A stretch of 5,170 nt of DNA from positions 1 through 5,170 of the forward strand of contig VBCS01000177.1 of assembly GCA_005888955.1 (NCBI GenBank), read 5' to 3'. A program made the position numbers and the translations under genes. This document shows, piece by piece, positions 1 through 5,170 of the stretch (the stretch's first letter is position 1; every line of letters begins with the position of its first letter). The notes beneath the pieces are model-generated. The model ran no database searches, had not been told where the DNA came from, and saw only the letters and a program-made list of their open reading frames with translations. Source of the stretch: Betaproteobacteria bacterium (GTDB taxonomy: Bacteria > Pseudomonadota > Gammaproteobacteria > Burkholderiales > Casimicrobiaceae).

Positions 1-1
1 G

Positions 2-538
2 AAGCGTGTGGGCGCCGAATCCTTCAGCACGATCACGCCAACGCTCTTCTTCGGCAAGGGCTTCGGCGATCTGCCGGCGGAGGCGAAGTTCCTGCGCCCG
101 TTCGCGGTGACCGGTCTCGTCGGCGTCGGAATTCCGTCGCGCGCGGGTACCACGACCGTCAACGATGAGGGCGAGCTCAGCGTCGAGCGTCATCCGCACA
201 CGCTCGAGTGGGGCTTCGCCATCGAGTACAGCCTGCCGTACCTGCAGGCCTTCGTGCAGGACGTGGGCTTGCGCGAGCCGTTCAACCGGATGATTCCGGT
301 CGTCGAATTCGCCATGTCGACGGCGCTCGATCGCGGCGCGAGAGGAACGACGGGAACCGTGAACCCCGGGATCATCTGGGCCGGCCAGTACGTGCAGCTT
401 GCGGTGGAGGCGGTCATCCCCGTGAACTCTCGCAGCGGCAGCCACGTCGGCTGGATCGCACAGCTGCATTTCTTCCTCGACGATCTATTTCCCACGACGA
501 TCGGCCGGCCTATTTTGGCAAATGAGTTTGGCAAATGA
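2..538 (+). CDS. 3' part of a conserved protein, probable outer-membrane beta-barrel type, upstream of copC
   Basis: The reading frame is open from the left window edge (first full codon at base 2) to TGA at 536-538, so the true start is probably outside the window; a GTG at 8 is only an internal possibility. About 178 residues are visible. They lack hydrophobic helices and alternate polar and apolar residues with many aromatic and glycine positions. Recognisable stretches are GKGFGDLP, LRPFAVTG, an EYSLPYLQ strand, NPGIIWAGQYVQLAVEAVIP, and a C-terminal AQLHFFLDDLFPTTIGRP. This resembles the strands of an outer-membrane beta-barrel, and I recall similar proteins encoded just before copC in betaproteobacteria. 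Function is unknown; a role in the copper locus is inferred only from position. The last codons lie in a 13-bp tandem duplication that changes the C-terminal residues. Confidence 0.6.
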   Translation, partial: KRVGAESFSTITPTLFFGKGFGDLPAEAKFLRPFAVTGLVGVGIPSRAGTTTVNDEGELSVERHPHTLEWGFAIEYSLPYLQAFVQDVGLREPFNRMIPVVEFAMSTALDRGARGTTGTVNPGIIWAGQYVQLAVEAVIPVNSRSGSHVGWIAQLHFFLDDLFPTTIGRPILANEFGK

Positions 539-539
539 G
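514..539 (+). repeat. 13-bp perfect tandem duplication at the end of the first gene
   Basis: TTTGGCAAATGAG occurs at 514-526 and again directly at 527-539, followed by TTT. Thirteen is not a multiple of three, so the second copy shifts the frame and supplies the present TGA stop at 536-538. Deleting one copy in silico lets the frame continue through CCG CAA ATA GAA to a TGA at 555-557, which overlaps the copC ATG (554-556) as ATGA. Confidence 0.9.
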
Positions 540-553
540 TTTCCGCAAATAGA

Positions 554-919
554 ATGAAGCGCTGGTTGTCGAGGCTGTTTGCGTTCGCGTCGGCGATGAC
601 GGTCGTCTCGCTCGCCGGCGCGCACGCCTTTCTCGATCATGCGACACCCGCCGTGGGCAGCGCGGTCCGCGCTTCGCCCGCGCAGGTAAAGCTGTGGTTC
701 ACGCAGGAGCTCGAACCCGCGTTCAGCTCCGTGCGCGTCATGGACCGCAGTGGCAGACAGGTCGACAAAGGTGATCCGCAGGTCGATCGCGCGGAGGCCA
801 CATTGTTGCGCGTCTCGGTGCCTCAGCTTGCGGCCGGAACGTATCGCGTGGCGTGGCGCGTCCTATCGGTCGATACGCACGTCACCGAGGGCGATTTCAC
901 CTTCGATGTCGTACCTTAG
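554..919 (+). CDS. copC: CopC-family periplasmic Cu(II)-binding protein
   Basis: The 121-residue product is a typical CopC/YobA domain with an N-terminal signal peptide: positive K2, R3 and R7, a hydrophobic core over about residues 8-21, and an Ala-Gly-Ala site giving cleavage before H24. The mature protein would begin with His, as the CopC Cu(II) site requires. The other two expected ligands are visible as D107 and H109 in SVDTHVTEGDF near the C-terminus. The mature part has a single Met (M63), so the Met-rich Cu(I) site of plasmid-type CopC is absent, pointing to a Cu(II)-only type. In the family CopC carries copper in the periplasm, usually with the membrane protein CopD, whose gene follows. 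No clear Shine-Dalgarno lies before the ATG, which suggests translational coupling to the preceding gene. The TAG stop at 917-919 falls inside the target duplication of the inserted element. Confidence 0.93.
   Translation: MKRWLSRLFAFASAMTVVSLAGAHAFLDHATPAVGSAVRASPAQVKLWFTQELEPAFSSVRVMDRSGRQVDKGDPQVDRAEATLLRVSVPQLAAGTYRVAWRVLSVDTHVTEGDFTFDVVP
916..919. repeat. Target-site duplication TTAG, left copy
   Basis: TTAG directly precedes the left inverted repeat and is repeated directly after the right one (1195-1198). It fits the YTAR target known for IS5-group elements. Its last three bases are the copC stop codon. Confidence 0.8.
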
Positions 920-937
920 GGAACCTCTGAACAAGTC
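920..937 (+). repeat. Left terminal inverted repeat of the MITE
   Basis: GGAACCTCTGAACAAGTC, an exact reverse complement of 1177-1194. Similarity continues imperfectly inward (CCGCACGGTTGCG here against the reverse complement of CGCAATCCGCGTGA at the other end). Confidence 0.93.
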
Positions 938-955
938 CCGCACGGTTGCGACGGC

Positions 956-1046
956 GGCTTTTCGGGATGGGATGCGCGAAGCGAGGCGACGCCAATGGCA
1001 GGTCCCATTGGCGAGCCTCGCGACAAAGCAGACCGCCCGAAAAGCC
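956..1046. repeat. Left internal hairpin of the MITE
   Basis: The outer arms GGCTTTTCGGG (956-966) and CCCGAAAAGCC (1036-1046) are perfect complements. Within them, 981-998 (GCGAGGCGACGCCAATGG) pairs with 1005-1021 (CCATTGGCGAGCCTCGC) apart from one small internal bulge, closing a six-base loop (999-1004). An unpaired stretch of about 14 bases per side separates the two stems. No T-run follows, so it does not look like an intrinsic terminator. Confidence 0.8.
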
Positions 1047-1064
1047 CCGTCCCATCCGGGTTGC

Positions 1065-1157
1065 GGCAAAATGCGGCGTCTGCTTCGTCGCACTCCTTGG
1101 TATCGTAGCCCAAGCTACGACCTTCGTCGCGCGCCTTGCGGTCATCCGCATTTTGCC
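1065..1157. repeat. Right internal hairpin of the MITE
   Basis: GGCAAAATGCGG (1065-1076) is perfectly complementary to CCGCATTTTGCC (1146-1157). At the centre, TCGTAGC (1103-1109) pairs with GCTACGA (1114-1120) around a CCAA loop. Bases 1078-1090 can alternatively pair with 1021-1033 at 12 of 13 positions, so two competing folds exist. Confidence 0.78.
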
Positions 1158-1176
1158 GGCAACGCAATCCGCGTGA

Positions 1177-1194
1177 GACTTGTTCAGAGGTTCC
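1177..1194 (-). repeat. Right terminal inverted repeat of the MITE
   Basis: GACTTGTTCAGAGGTTCC, the exact reverse complement of 920-937. Confidence 0.93.
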
Positions 1195-1198
1195 TTAG
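1195..1198. repeat. Target-site duplication TTAG, right copy
   Basis: This TTAG directly follows the right inverted repeat and matches 916-919. The 30 bases from here to the copD start (1199-1228) are the original intergenic sequence and keep a weak ribosome binding site (GAGCGAG, 1217-1223). Confidence 0.8.
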
Positions 1199-1228
1199 CA
1201 CGCGTACGCTTACACTGAGCGAGCGGCG

Positions 1229-3235
1229 ATGAACGCGCTGTTCGTCACGGTGCGGGCGATCCACTTCGCTTCCGCCATACTGCTGTTTGGCGAGCTCGTG
1301 TTCGTGCTCTGCGTAGCGAAACCCCTGTGGCGCGTTGTGGACAACGCGAGCCTCGACGGAAACGACGTCTCCCGCTCGCCCGTGCGGATTGCGGTCTGGG
1401 GCCTCGTGGCGAGCATCGCGTCGGGCGTGGCATGGCTTGTGGTCGAGGCTGCGGTGATGAGTGGCATGCCGCTCGCACAGGCAGTCAATCGCACGACCGT
1501 CGGTCTCGTTCTGGGCCAGACGCTCTTCGGGCGGGTCTGGCTCCTGCGTGCGGTCATCGGCATCGGCGTGGGCGCGCTCTTGACTGCGATCATCAGGGCA
1601 CGGGACGACAGGCTCCGTTCTCGTTTCACGATGGGCGCCGCAGTACTCGCCGGCGTATACCTCGCCACGCTTGCCTGGGCGGGACACGCGGCTGCGGGCC
1701 CACCAGCGGAGCGCAGCCTCCATTTGCCCGCCGATGTCGTACACTTGCTCGCCGCAGGTGCCTGGCTCGGCGCGCTCCCGGGACTCGCTTTCCTGCTGGG
1801 CCGAGCACAACGGATCTCAAGCGTTCCGTCGCTCGATGCGGCGGCGGACCTGGCCCGCCGCTTCTCGGCGCTCGGCGTAGTGAGCGTCGGCGCGCTGTTC
1901 TTGAGCGGGCTGGTGAACACCTGGTATCTGGTTGGCGACGTGCCGGCGCTCATCGGCACCGATTACGGTCGGATCCTTCTTGCCAAGCTCGCGCTGTTTG
2001 CGGCGATGATCACGCTGGCGCTCGTGAATCGCCTGCGTTTGACGCCGCGGCTCCGTGCGCACGATCGCGAGGCGCTGCACAGGCTTCGACGCAACGCACT
2101 CCTCGAGGCTGCCGCGGGACTCCTGGTGGTGACGCTCGTCGGTGTCCTCGGCATCACCGTTCCCGCGGCGCATCAGGCGCCCGTCTGGCCGTTCGCTTAT
2201 ACGTTGAGCTTGAAACCCGTATACGCGTCGGTCGGCATAAGCACGGCGCTGGTGTTTGCGGCTTCGCTCGCGCTCGTCGCCGCGGCGATGGCGCTGCGAG
2301 GTTTTCGCACGAGGCGATCCGCGTTGTGGATCTCGGGACTCGCCGCGATTTGCGTCGCCGTTTCGATCAGCGCGTGGCTGCTTGCCGTACCCGCGCATCC
2401 GACGTCCTATCTGGCATCACCGGTGCGCTTCACGACAACGTCGATCGTCAATGGCTCCGCTCGTTATGCTCGTGACTGCAGTGGCTGCCACGGAAGCCAG
2501 GGTCGCGGCGATGGCCCCGCTGCAGCCTCGCTCGCGCGCAAGCCGGCAAATCTGGTTGAACACGCATCGCAGCATCGCGCCGGCGATCTCTTCTGGGTGA
2601 TCGCGCACGGCGTCCCGGGAACGTCGATGCCGGCCTTCGCCCCGCAACTAAGCGCTTCGGAGATCTGGGAGGTGATCCAATTCCTGTTCGCGCAAGCGGA
2701 GGTCGCGGATGCAAGGGCGCTGACTTCCCGAGTCCAACCGTGGCGGCCCGTCGTGGCACCCGATTTTACTTTCGAGATCGATGCGCAACCGCAGGAGTCT
2801 CTGCGTGGGCAGCGCGGACGCTTCGTCACGCTGCTTGTCTTCTATACCCTGCCGGATTCACTGCCACGCCTGCGCGCACTCGCCCCCGAAGAGCGCAACT
2901 TCGCGGAGGATAACGTACGCGTCATCGCGGTGCCGACGGTTAGATCTTCACCCTCGGCTGCTGCGGAGAGCGTCAACGACAGGAAGTCGATTTTTGCGAT
3001 CACTCGTCCGGACGTTGCCGTGGCGTACGCGATGTTCGCGCGCCGGAGTATCGAGTCCGGAGACGACGCGCCTGCACACGTCGAGTTCCTGATCGATCGC
3101 CAAGGTTATCTTCGCGCGCGCTGGATCGGCGTCCGCGATGCTGCCGACAATCGCGCTGTCGAAATGCTTGCTCAGATCGAGTTGCTCAACCGCGAGCCTC
3201 CCGGCGCCCCGCCCGCGGAAAGCCACCGCCATTGA
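1229..3235 (+). CDS. copD: CopD-family copper membrane protein fused to a cytochrome c domain and a thioredoxin/SCO-like domain
   Basis: The 668-residue product has three parts. Residues 1 to about 310 are a CopD domain: hydrophobic helices at roughly 5-29, 52-77, 90-122, 133-153, 167-191, 211-236, 247-268 and 289-311, with family-typical histidines (H12, H153, H172 in DVVHLLAAGAWLG). Two more helices follow (about 329-356 and 365-387). Residues 400-490 form a class I cytochrome c domain with heme motif C417-S-G-C420-H421 and probable axial M467 (TSMPAF). Residues about 505-655 look thioredoxin-like, nearest to SCO, but the CxxxC cysteines are replaced (L541-P-D-S-L545-P). H617 in AHVEFLIDRQGYL could match the SCO copper-ligand His. 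Ordinary CopD is about 300 residues. CopD works with CopC in copper transport; the heme domain suggests electron transfer at the periplasmic face. ATG follows a weak GAGCGAG site. The element lies 34 bp upstream. Confidence 0.9.
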   Translation: MNALFVTVRAIHFASAILLFGELVFVLCVAKPLWRVVDNASLDGNDVSRSPVRIAVWGLVASIASGVAWLVVEAAVMSGMPLAQAVNRTTVGLVLGQTLFGRVWLLRAVIGIGVGALLTAIIRARDDRLRSRFTMGAAVLAGVYLATLAWAGHAAAGPPAERSLHLPADVVHLLAAGAWLGALPGLAFLLGRAQRISSVPSLDAAADLARRFSALGVVSVGALFLSGLVNTWYLVGDVPALIGTDYGRILLAKLALFAAMITLALVNRLRLTPRLRAHDREALHRLRRNALLEAAAGLLVVTLVGVLGITVPAAHQAPVWPFAYTLSLKPVYASVGISTALVFAASLALVAAAMALRGFRTRRSALWISGLAAICVAVSISAWLLAVPAHPTSYLASPVRFTTTSIVNGSARYARDCSGCHGSQGRGDGPAAASLARKPANLVEHASQHRAGDLFWVIAHGVPGTSMPAFAPQLSASEIWEVIQFLFAQAEVADARALTSRVQPWRPVVAPDFTFEIDAQPQESLRGQRGRFVTLLVFYTLPDSLPRLRALAPEERNFAEDNVRVIAVPTVRSSPSAAAESVNDRKSIFAITRPDVAVAYAMFARRSIESGDDAPAHVEFLIDRQGYLRARWIGVRDAADNRAVEMLAQIELLNREPPGAPPAESHRH

Positions 3236-3252
3236 TCGCGAGAATCCGATCA
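3233..3252. terminator. Weak hairpin between convergent copD and PCuAC genes
   Basis: TGATCG (3233-3238) pairs perfectly with CGATCA (3247-3252) around an eight-base loop, in the 24-bp gap between two convergent genes; the left arm includes the copD stop. The stem is only six pairs and the T-tract after it is broken (CGTTTCTC), so a bidirectional terminator is possible but weakly supported. Confidence 0.25.
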
Positions 3253-3259
3253 CGTTTCT

Positions 3260-3736
3260 CTATTTGCGCGCGGCTCCGCCCATCGCCCCCATCTCCTCGA
3301 CCAACACCGAAATCGTAATGGTTCCGGCATCCTCGAAGGTGAGCGTCAGCGGAAACTTTTCGCCGGCCTTGAGCGGCTGCCTCAAATCGAGCAGCATCAG
3401 ATGGTAGCCGTTCGGCTTGAGCTCCAGCCTGCCGCCCGACCTCACTTCGACCGACGGCACCGCGCGCATTTTCATGACGCCGTCTTCGAGCGCCATCTGA
3501 TGCAGGACGACACCGGCGGCGATCGGCGTCGACGCGCGGAGCAGCCGGTCAGCTTCTTTGGCGGCGTTGTCGACCGTGAAGAACACCGCGCCGGTCCTGG
3601 CGCCCGGCGGCGTAGCGCGAGCGAACGGGTGACCAATGCGCAATTGATCGGCGCGATACTCGTGAGCGCCCAGCACCGTGAAGGACACTGCCAGCGCGCA
3701 ACAGAGGACGAACGACCTTGCGGTCAAAGACAGCAT
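3260..3736 (-). CDS. PCuAC-family periplasmic Cu(I) chaperone
   Basis: The 158-residue product has a signal peptide (hydrophobic core about residues 8-22, probable cleavage after VLGA, before H25) and one PCuAC domain. The Cu(I) motif H-X10-M-X21-H-X-M is matched exactly: H79, M90, H112 and M114, with H112-L-M114 in the typical GYHLMLL context. GHPFARATPPGARTGAVFF (35-53) is the usual N-terminal family signature. In characterised members PCuAC delivers Cu(I) to the CuA site of cytochrome oxidase, often together with SCO. The gene runs against copD, ending 24 bp from it, so it is a separate transcription unit within the copper locus. Its start lacks a strong Shine-Dalgarno; a TATACT box lies 37 bp upstream. 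The C-terminus lacks the His/Met-rich tail of some relatives. Confidence 0.93.
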   Translation of the reverse strand: MLSLTARSFVLCCALAVSFTVLGAHEYRADQLRIGHPFARATPPGARTGAVFFTVDNAAKEADRLLRASTPIAAGVVLHQMALEDGVMKMRAVPSVEVRSGGRLELKPNGYHLMLLDLRQPLKAGEKFPLTLTFEDAGTITISVLVEEMGAMGGAARK

Positions 3737-3772
3737 TGCGGACTCACGCGAAAAACTTCCAGATCATGGGCG

Positions 3773-3778
3773 AGTATA
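3773..3778 (-). promoter_or_regulatory. Candidate -10 box for the PCuAC gene
   Basis: On the minus strand this reads TATACT, five of six matches to the sigma70 -10 consensus, and would place transcription about 30 bases before the PCuAC start. No recognisable -35 sits 16-18 bases upstream, so an activator or another sigma factor might be needed. No CueR-like dyad was found around it. Confidence 0.3.
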
Positions 3779-3872
3779 CCGTGCCACGCTGTCGAGCATG
3801 CGGGCTGGCGCAATGCGAGCGCCTGGTCTGCGAACGCTATACGGCAAGCGGGGCCACGCATCCGGGCCAAGG

Positions 3873-3901
3873 TTGACACCCGGGCGCAGGCGCGGTTGAA
3901 T
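3873..3901 (+). promoter_or_regulatory. Candidate sigma70 promoter of the TRAP operon
   Basis: TTGACA (3873-3878) is a perfect -35 and lies 17 bases before TTGAAT (3896-3901), a four-of-six -10. Transcription would start near 3908, leaving a leader of about 100 bases before the start at 4010. This is the best promoter-like pair in the 273-bp divergent gap 3737-4009. Apart from this and the minus-strand TATACT, I see no gene, RNA or long repeat in that gap. Confidence 0.45.
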
Positions 3902-3999
3902 GCGGACCGGCCACTCGACTCAAAAAACGGGATGGTTCACACCGCGATGCGGCGCAGCACGCTTGCGTCCGCCGGCGGCGATACGACACGCAACCTGTT

Positions 4000-4005
4000 G
4001 GAGGA
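4000..4005 (+). promoter_or_regulatory. Shine-Dalgarno that fixes the TRAP binding-protein start
   Basis: GGAGGA ends four bases before ATG at 4010, the strongest ribosome binding site in the window. It decides the start, because the same frame is open much further upstream (from 3401) over sequence antisense to the PCuAC gene. Confidence 0.85.
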
Positions 4006-4009
4006 ACCG

Positions 4010-5002
4010 ATGCATCCATTTTTGCAAGCGCTCTCGCGCGGCGCCGCTGTCGTGGCGCTGGCCTTTTCGCTCGACGCCGCCGCACAGCAAGCGATCACAC
4101 TGCACGGCGCGGTCCAGTTCAACGACGATCATGCGTTCACCAAAGCCCTCGTGAAATTCGAGGAACTGGTCAAGAAGTACTACGGCAAGCCGGTCAACTT
4201 CGTGCTGCACAAGAATAGTGAGCTGGGCCTGGAGAAGGACTATTTCGCCTACATGAACCAGGGCATCTCGGTCGACTACGGCATCGTCTCGCCGGCGCAC
4301 ATGTCGACGTTCTCGAAAGCCGCCCCGTTCATCGACGCGCCGTTCCTGTTCCGCGATCTCGACCATTGGAACAAGGTGCTCGACGCCGACACGCTGAAGC
4401 CCGTCGCCGACGAGGTCGCGCAAAAGGCAGATGTGATGCTAATCGGATTCGCCGGGGGCGGCACGCGCAACATTTTCGCCAACAAGCCGGTGCACAACAT
4501 GGCCGAGCTGAGAGGTCTCAAAGTCCGCGTGCAGGGCGCGCCGATCTGGAGCAAGACCTTCACCGCCGCGGGCATGTCGCCGACGGTCATCGCCTACGAC
4601 GAGGTCTACAACGCGATCCAGAACGGCGTGATCCAGGCGGGCGAGAACGAGGCCGCAGGCGTCGAGACGATGAAGTTCTACGAAGTCGGGCCGAACCTCA
4701 ACATGACGCAGCACGCGATCACCATCCGGCCGATCTGCTTCTCGGGCAAGACCTTCAAGAAGCTGCCGCCGGACCTGCAAGCCGCGATCATCAAGGCAGG
4801 CAAGGAAGCAGGCATCTACGGGCGCCAGATCGAATCGGGCGAGGATGCCGCCAAGCTCGAAGCGATGGAGAAGGCGGGCAAGTTGAAGCGCATCGCGTTC
4901 ACCGACCGCGCGGCGATGAAGAAGGCGGTCGATCCGGTGATGGCCGAGTACGCGAAGGAAATCGGCGCCGACGCCATCTACAACAAGATCAACTCGATGT
5001 AA
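4010..5002 (+). CDS. dctP: TRAP transporter periplasmic substrate-binding protein, DctP family
   Basis: The 330-residue product, a normal length for the family, starts with a signal peptide (hydrophobic core about 11-21, probable cleavage after AAA at 25) and continues as a DctP-type solute-binding protein. Recognisable family segments are the HKNSELGLEKDYFAYMNQG region (67-85), GGTRNIFANKPV with R153, LRGLKVRVQGAPIW with R173 at the position of the arginine that normally binds the substrate carboxylate, and EVYNAIQNGVIQAGEN (198-213). It binds its ligand in the periplasm and hands it to the DctQ/DctM membrane subunits, driven by an ion gradient. The ligand cannot be read from sequence; an organic acid is likely from R173. 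Start choice rests on GGAGGA at 4000-4005. A hairpin and the DctQ-type gene follow. The symbol denotes the family and does not claim C4-dicarboxylate specificity. Confidence 0.93.
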   Translation: MHPFLQALSRGAAVVALAFSLDAAAQQAITLHGAVQFNDDHAFTKALVKFEELVKKYYGKPVNFVLHKNSELGLEKDYFAYMNQGISVDYGIVSPAHMSTFSKAAPFIDAPFLFRDLDHWNKVLDADTLKPVADEVAQKADVMLIGFAGGGTRNIFANKPVHNMAELRGLKVRVQGAPIWSKTFTAAGMSPTVIAYDEVYNAIQNGVIQAGENEAAGVETMKFYEVGPNLNMTQHAITIRPICFSGKTFKKLPPDLQAAIIKAGKEAGIYGRQIESGEDAAKLEAMEKAGKLKRIAFTDRAAMKKAVDPVMAEYAKEIGADAIYNKINSM

Positions 5003-5014
5003 GAAGCGACAAGG

Positions 5015-5047
5015 GCCGGCGGGCTCGAGCTCCCGCCGGCGTCTTTT
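5015..5047 (+). terminator. Strong hairpin with T-tract between the TRAP binding protein and DctQ genes
   Basis: GCCGGCGGG (5015-5023) pairs perfectly with CCCGCCGGC (5032-5040) around an eight-base loop, followed by GTCTTTTG. It starts 12 bases after the TAA of the binding-protein gene. The form is that of an intrinsic terminator, but its position inside a TRAP operon suggests partial termination or 3'-end protection, yielding more binding protein than membrane subunits. Confidence 0.7.
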
Positions 5048-5067
5048 GTGGCGACGCCGGGCGAAAC

Positions 5068-5170
5068 ATGCGCAAGTTCATCGCTGGCTACTACCGACTG
5101 CTCGACTGGCTGCTCGCCGCCACGGTAGGGATTCTCATCGTGCCGGTGACGCTGCAGATCATCGCGCGTT
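5068..5170 (+). CDS. TRAP transporter small membrane subunit (DctQ type), 5' part
   Basis: ATG at 5068 opens a frame that runs off the right edge after 34 codons. The product starts MRKFIAGYYRLLDWLLAATV and continues GILIVPVTLQIIAR: a short positive N-terminus, then LLDWLLA and a hydrophobic first membrane helix ending in a Q-I-I-A-R motif. This is how DctQ small subunits typically begin (LLDWLLA...LQV..R). Its place 65 bp after the binding-protein gene supports the call. In the family DctQ is a four-helix protein that partners the large DctM permease in the inner membrane. No good Shine-Dalgarno is visible. The fragment is short, so the name rests on start pattern plus context. Confidence 0.75.
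   Translation, partial: MRKFIAGYYRLLDWLLAATVGILIVPVTLQIIAR

Larger units (their letters stand above)
920..1194. mobile_element. 275-bp MITE-like non-autonomous element, probably IS5-related
   Basis: The element is bounded by perfect 18-bp terminal inverted repeats (GGAACCTCTGAACAAGTC at 920-937, its reverse complement at 1177-1194) and flanked by TTAG on both sides. Inside there is no open frame resembling a transposase; the small open frames crossing it look like chance frames in GC-rich DNA. Two large internal hairpins fill most of it. Short length, perfect ends, a target duplication and no transposase define a miniature inverted-repeat element that must be moved by a transposase encoded elsewhere. 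Assignment to the IS5 family rests on the YTAR-type target and the end sequence, and is inference. It separates copC from copD; without it the gap would be only 34 bp. The perfect ends and intact target duplication suggest recent insertion. Confidence 0.85.

Noticed and set aside
956..1157. The hairpin region as a riboswitch, tRNA or CRISPR-like repeat
   Set aside because: The structures are bounded by transposon-type inverted repeats and a target duplication; no cloverleaf signature, no regular repeat-spacer pattern and no terminator tract are present.
863..1232. Small open frames across the MITE as possible transposase remnants or toxin genes
   Set aside because: They run from flanking genes through hairpin DNA, are Arg-rich, and show no catalytic or DNA-binding motif.
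1210..1959. A 249-codon open frame on the minus strand over copD
   Set aside because: It lies wholly antisense to the CopD membrane domain; its Ser/Thr/Arg/Ala-rich composition is what GC-rich coding DNA gives in the opposite frame, and it matches no family I know.
1327..2475. A 382-codon plus-strand open frame inside copD
   Set aside because: Arg/Ala/Gly/Cys-rich shadow in another frame of copD with no membrane helices or motifs; typical of high-GC DNA.
3765..3790. A sigma54 promoter (TGGCAC on the minus strand) before the PCuAC gene
   Set aside because: The -24 part TGGCACG is present but the required TTGC-type -12 element at the correct spacing is not; ACTC is found there instead.
3401..4009. 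An upstream extension of the TRAP binding-protein frame, giving 533 residues
   Set aside because: The extra part is antisense to the well-supported PCuAC gene and low in family features, while ATG at 4010 has GGAGGA before it and is followed directly by a signal peptide.

Overview
The window is GC-rich, tightly packed proteobacterial chromosome. The gene set fits a betaproteobacterium (Burkholderiales-like): CopC, a CopD-cytochrome c fusion, a PCuAC copper chaperone and a DctP-type TRAP transporter. The organism assignment is inferred from gene content and base composition only.

Layout. Bases 2-538 hold the 3' part of a probable outer-membrane-type protein of unknown function. It is followed by copC (554-919), a periplasmic Cu(II)-binding protein, and by copD (1229-3235). 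CopD here is a large membrane protein with a C-terminal cytochrome c domain and a further thioredoxin/SCO-like domain that has lost its cysteines. Between copC and copD sits a 275-bp non-autonomous transposable element (920-1194). It has perfect 18-bp terminal inverted repeats and a TTAG target duplication that contains the copC stop codon. A PCuAC-type Cu(I) chaperone gene (3260-3736, minus strand) converges on copD. After a 273-bp divergent intergenic region with candidate promoters in both directions, a TRAP transporter operon begins: the substrate-binding protein (4010-5002), a strong hairpin, and the first 34 codons of the small DctQ-type membrane subunit (5068 to the window edge).

How the genes may work together. 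CopC (Cu(II) site only), CopD (membrane, with a heme domain on the periplasmic side) and PCuAC (a perfect Cu(I) motif) read as a periplasmic copper handling and delivery module. The heme domain could link Cu(II) carried by CopC to Cu(I) carried by PCuAC; this is a hypothesis. The TRAP genes look like a separate transcription unit with no sequence evidence of a copper role.

The points most worth checking are the element inserted exactly at the copC stop codon, the three-part CopD fusion with a degenerate SCO-like motif, and a 13-bp tandem duplication that appears to have broken an ATGA stop/start overlap between the first gene and copC.
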